From: Aminipila terrae
GTDB lineage: Bacteria; Bacillota; Clostridia; Peptostreptococcales; Anaerovoracaceae
Reading direction: 5' to 3'
DNA: 64,000 nucleotides
NCBI RefSeq assembly: GCF_010120715.1
Contig: NZ_CP047591.1
Coordinates: 1,364,001 to 1,428,000, forward strand
How positions within the stretch are numbered: position 1 is the first letter of the stretch; the number at the start of each line of letters is the position of its first letter. A program made the position numbers and the translations under genes. This document shows positions 63,997-64,000 of this stretch, one piece after another. The notes under the pieces were generated by a model. It made no database searches. It was not told the DNA's origin and saw nothing but the letters and a program-made list of their open reading frames with translations.

Positions 63997-64000
63997 AAAA

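Overview
The window is chromosomal DNA from a low-GC, endospore-forming Clostridia (Bacillota) bacterium. The evidence is spoIIR, a SPOCS/LysM spore-type protein, many S-layer-homology (SLH) surface proteins, strong AGGAGG-type ribosome binding sites, AT-rich intergenic regions with intrinsic terminators, and an MEP-pathway ispE. I cannot fix the genus from sequence alone.

Layout. 1-3.4 kb: three SLH surface-protein genes (one cut by the window edge), one with a long GLUG-repeat tract. 3.5-9.7 kb: a frameshifted sodium:solute symporter, a membrane acyltransferase and a 1042-aa SLH/Ig-like surface protein. 9.8-17.1 kb: a ClC chloride transporter, a complete ECF vitamin-type transporter operon (a 40-aa membrane peptide, S component, double ATPase, T component), an AEC permease and a DUF1846 protein. 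17.2-25.7 kb: a Ca2+-type P-ATPase, then the run pgm-hslO-ddl-DUF1934-ctpA. 25.9-34.3 kb: HtrA-like protease, spoIIR, SPOCS/LysM protein, orphan CheC, ispE with a GntR regulator, and tadA. 34.3-45 kb: a four-module sulfur-redox protein with a divergent Crp/Fnr regulator, CvpA, split chromate transporter, PadR/DUF2812, a PucR-type regulator, and an XRE/membrane-protein pair. 45-51 kb: hisC, DUF3810, FMN reductase, tRNA-Arg and tRNA-Ala, AhpD-like protein, Lrp/GNAT pair. 51-56.6 kb: a BlaI/BlaR1-like sensor unit with a secreted protein under a matching promoter, then a DUF3160 lipoprotein with a Ca-loop protein. 56.7-62.4 kb: a MacA/MacB-like export operon ending in an SLH gene. 62.5-64 kb: a PD-(D/E)XK nuclease-like gene with a palindromic operator.

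Two points matter most. First, at least ten sites in nine genes are out of frame by exactly one missing base, nearly all in mononucleotide runs. Adding one base restores the expected protein each time, including in the normally essential ispE. This looks like systematic homopolymer under-calling, so starts, stops and pseudogene calls here must be read with that in mind. Second, several structures are not explained by the genes: a 137-nt double-hairpin repeat present twice with identical internal spacing (42424-42560 and 63860-63996), two near-identical BlaI-type promoters, a spoIIR ribosome binding site buried in a terminator-like hairpin, and a 40-aa peptide gene translationally coupled to the ECF S component.
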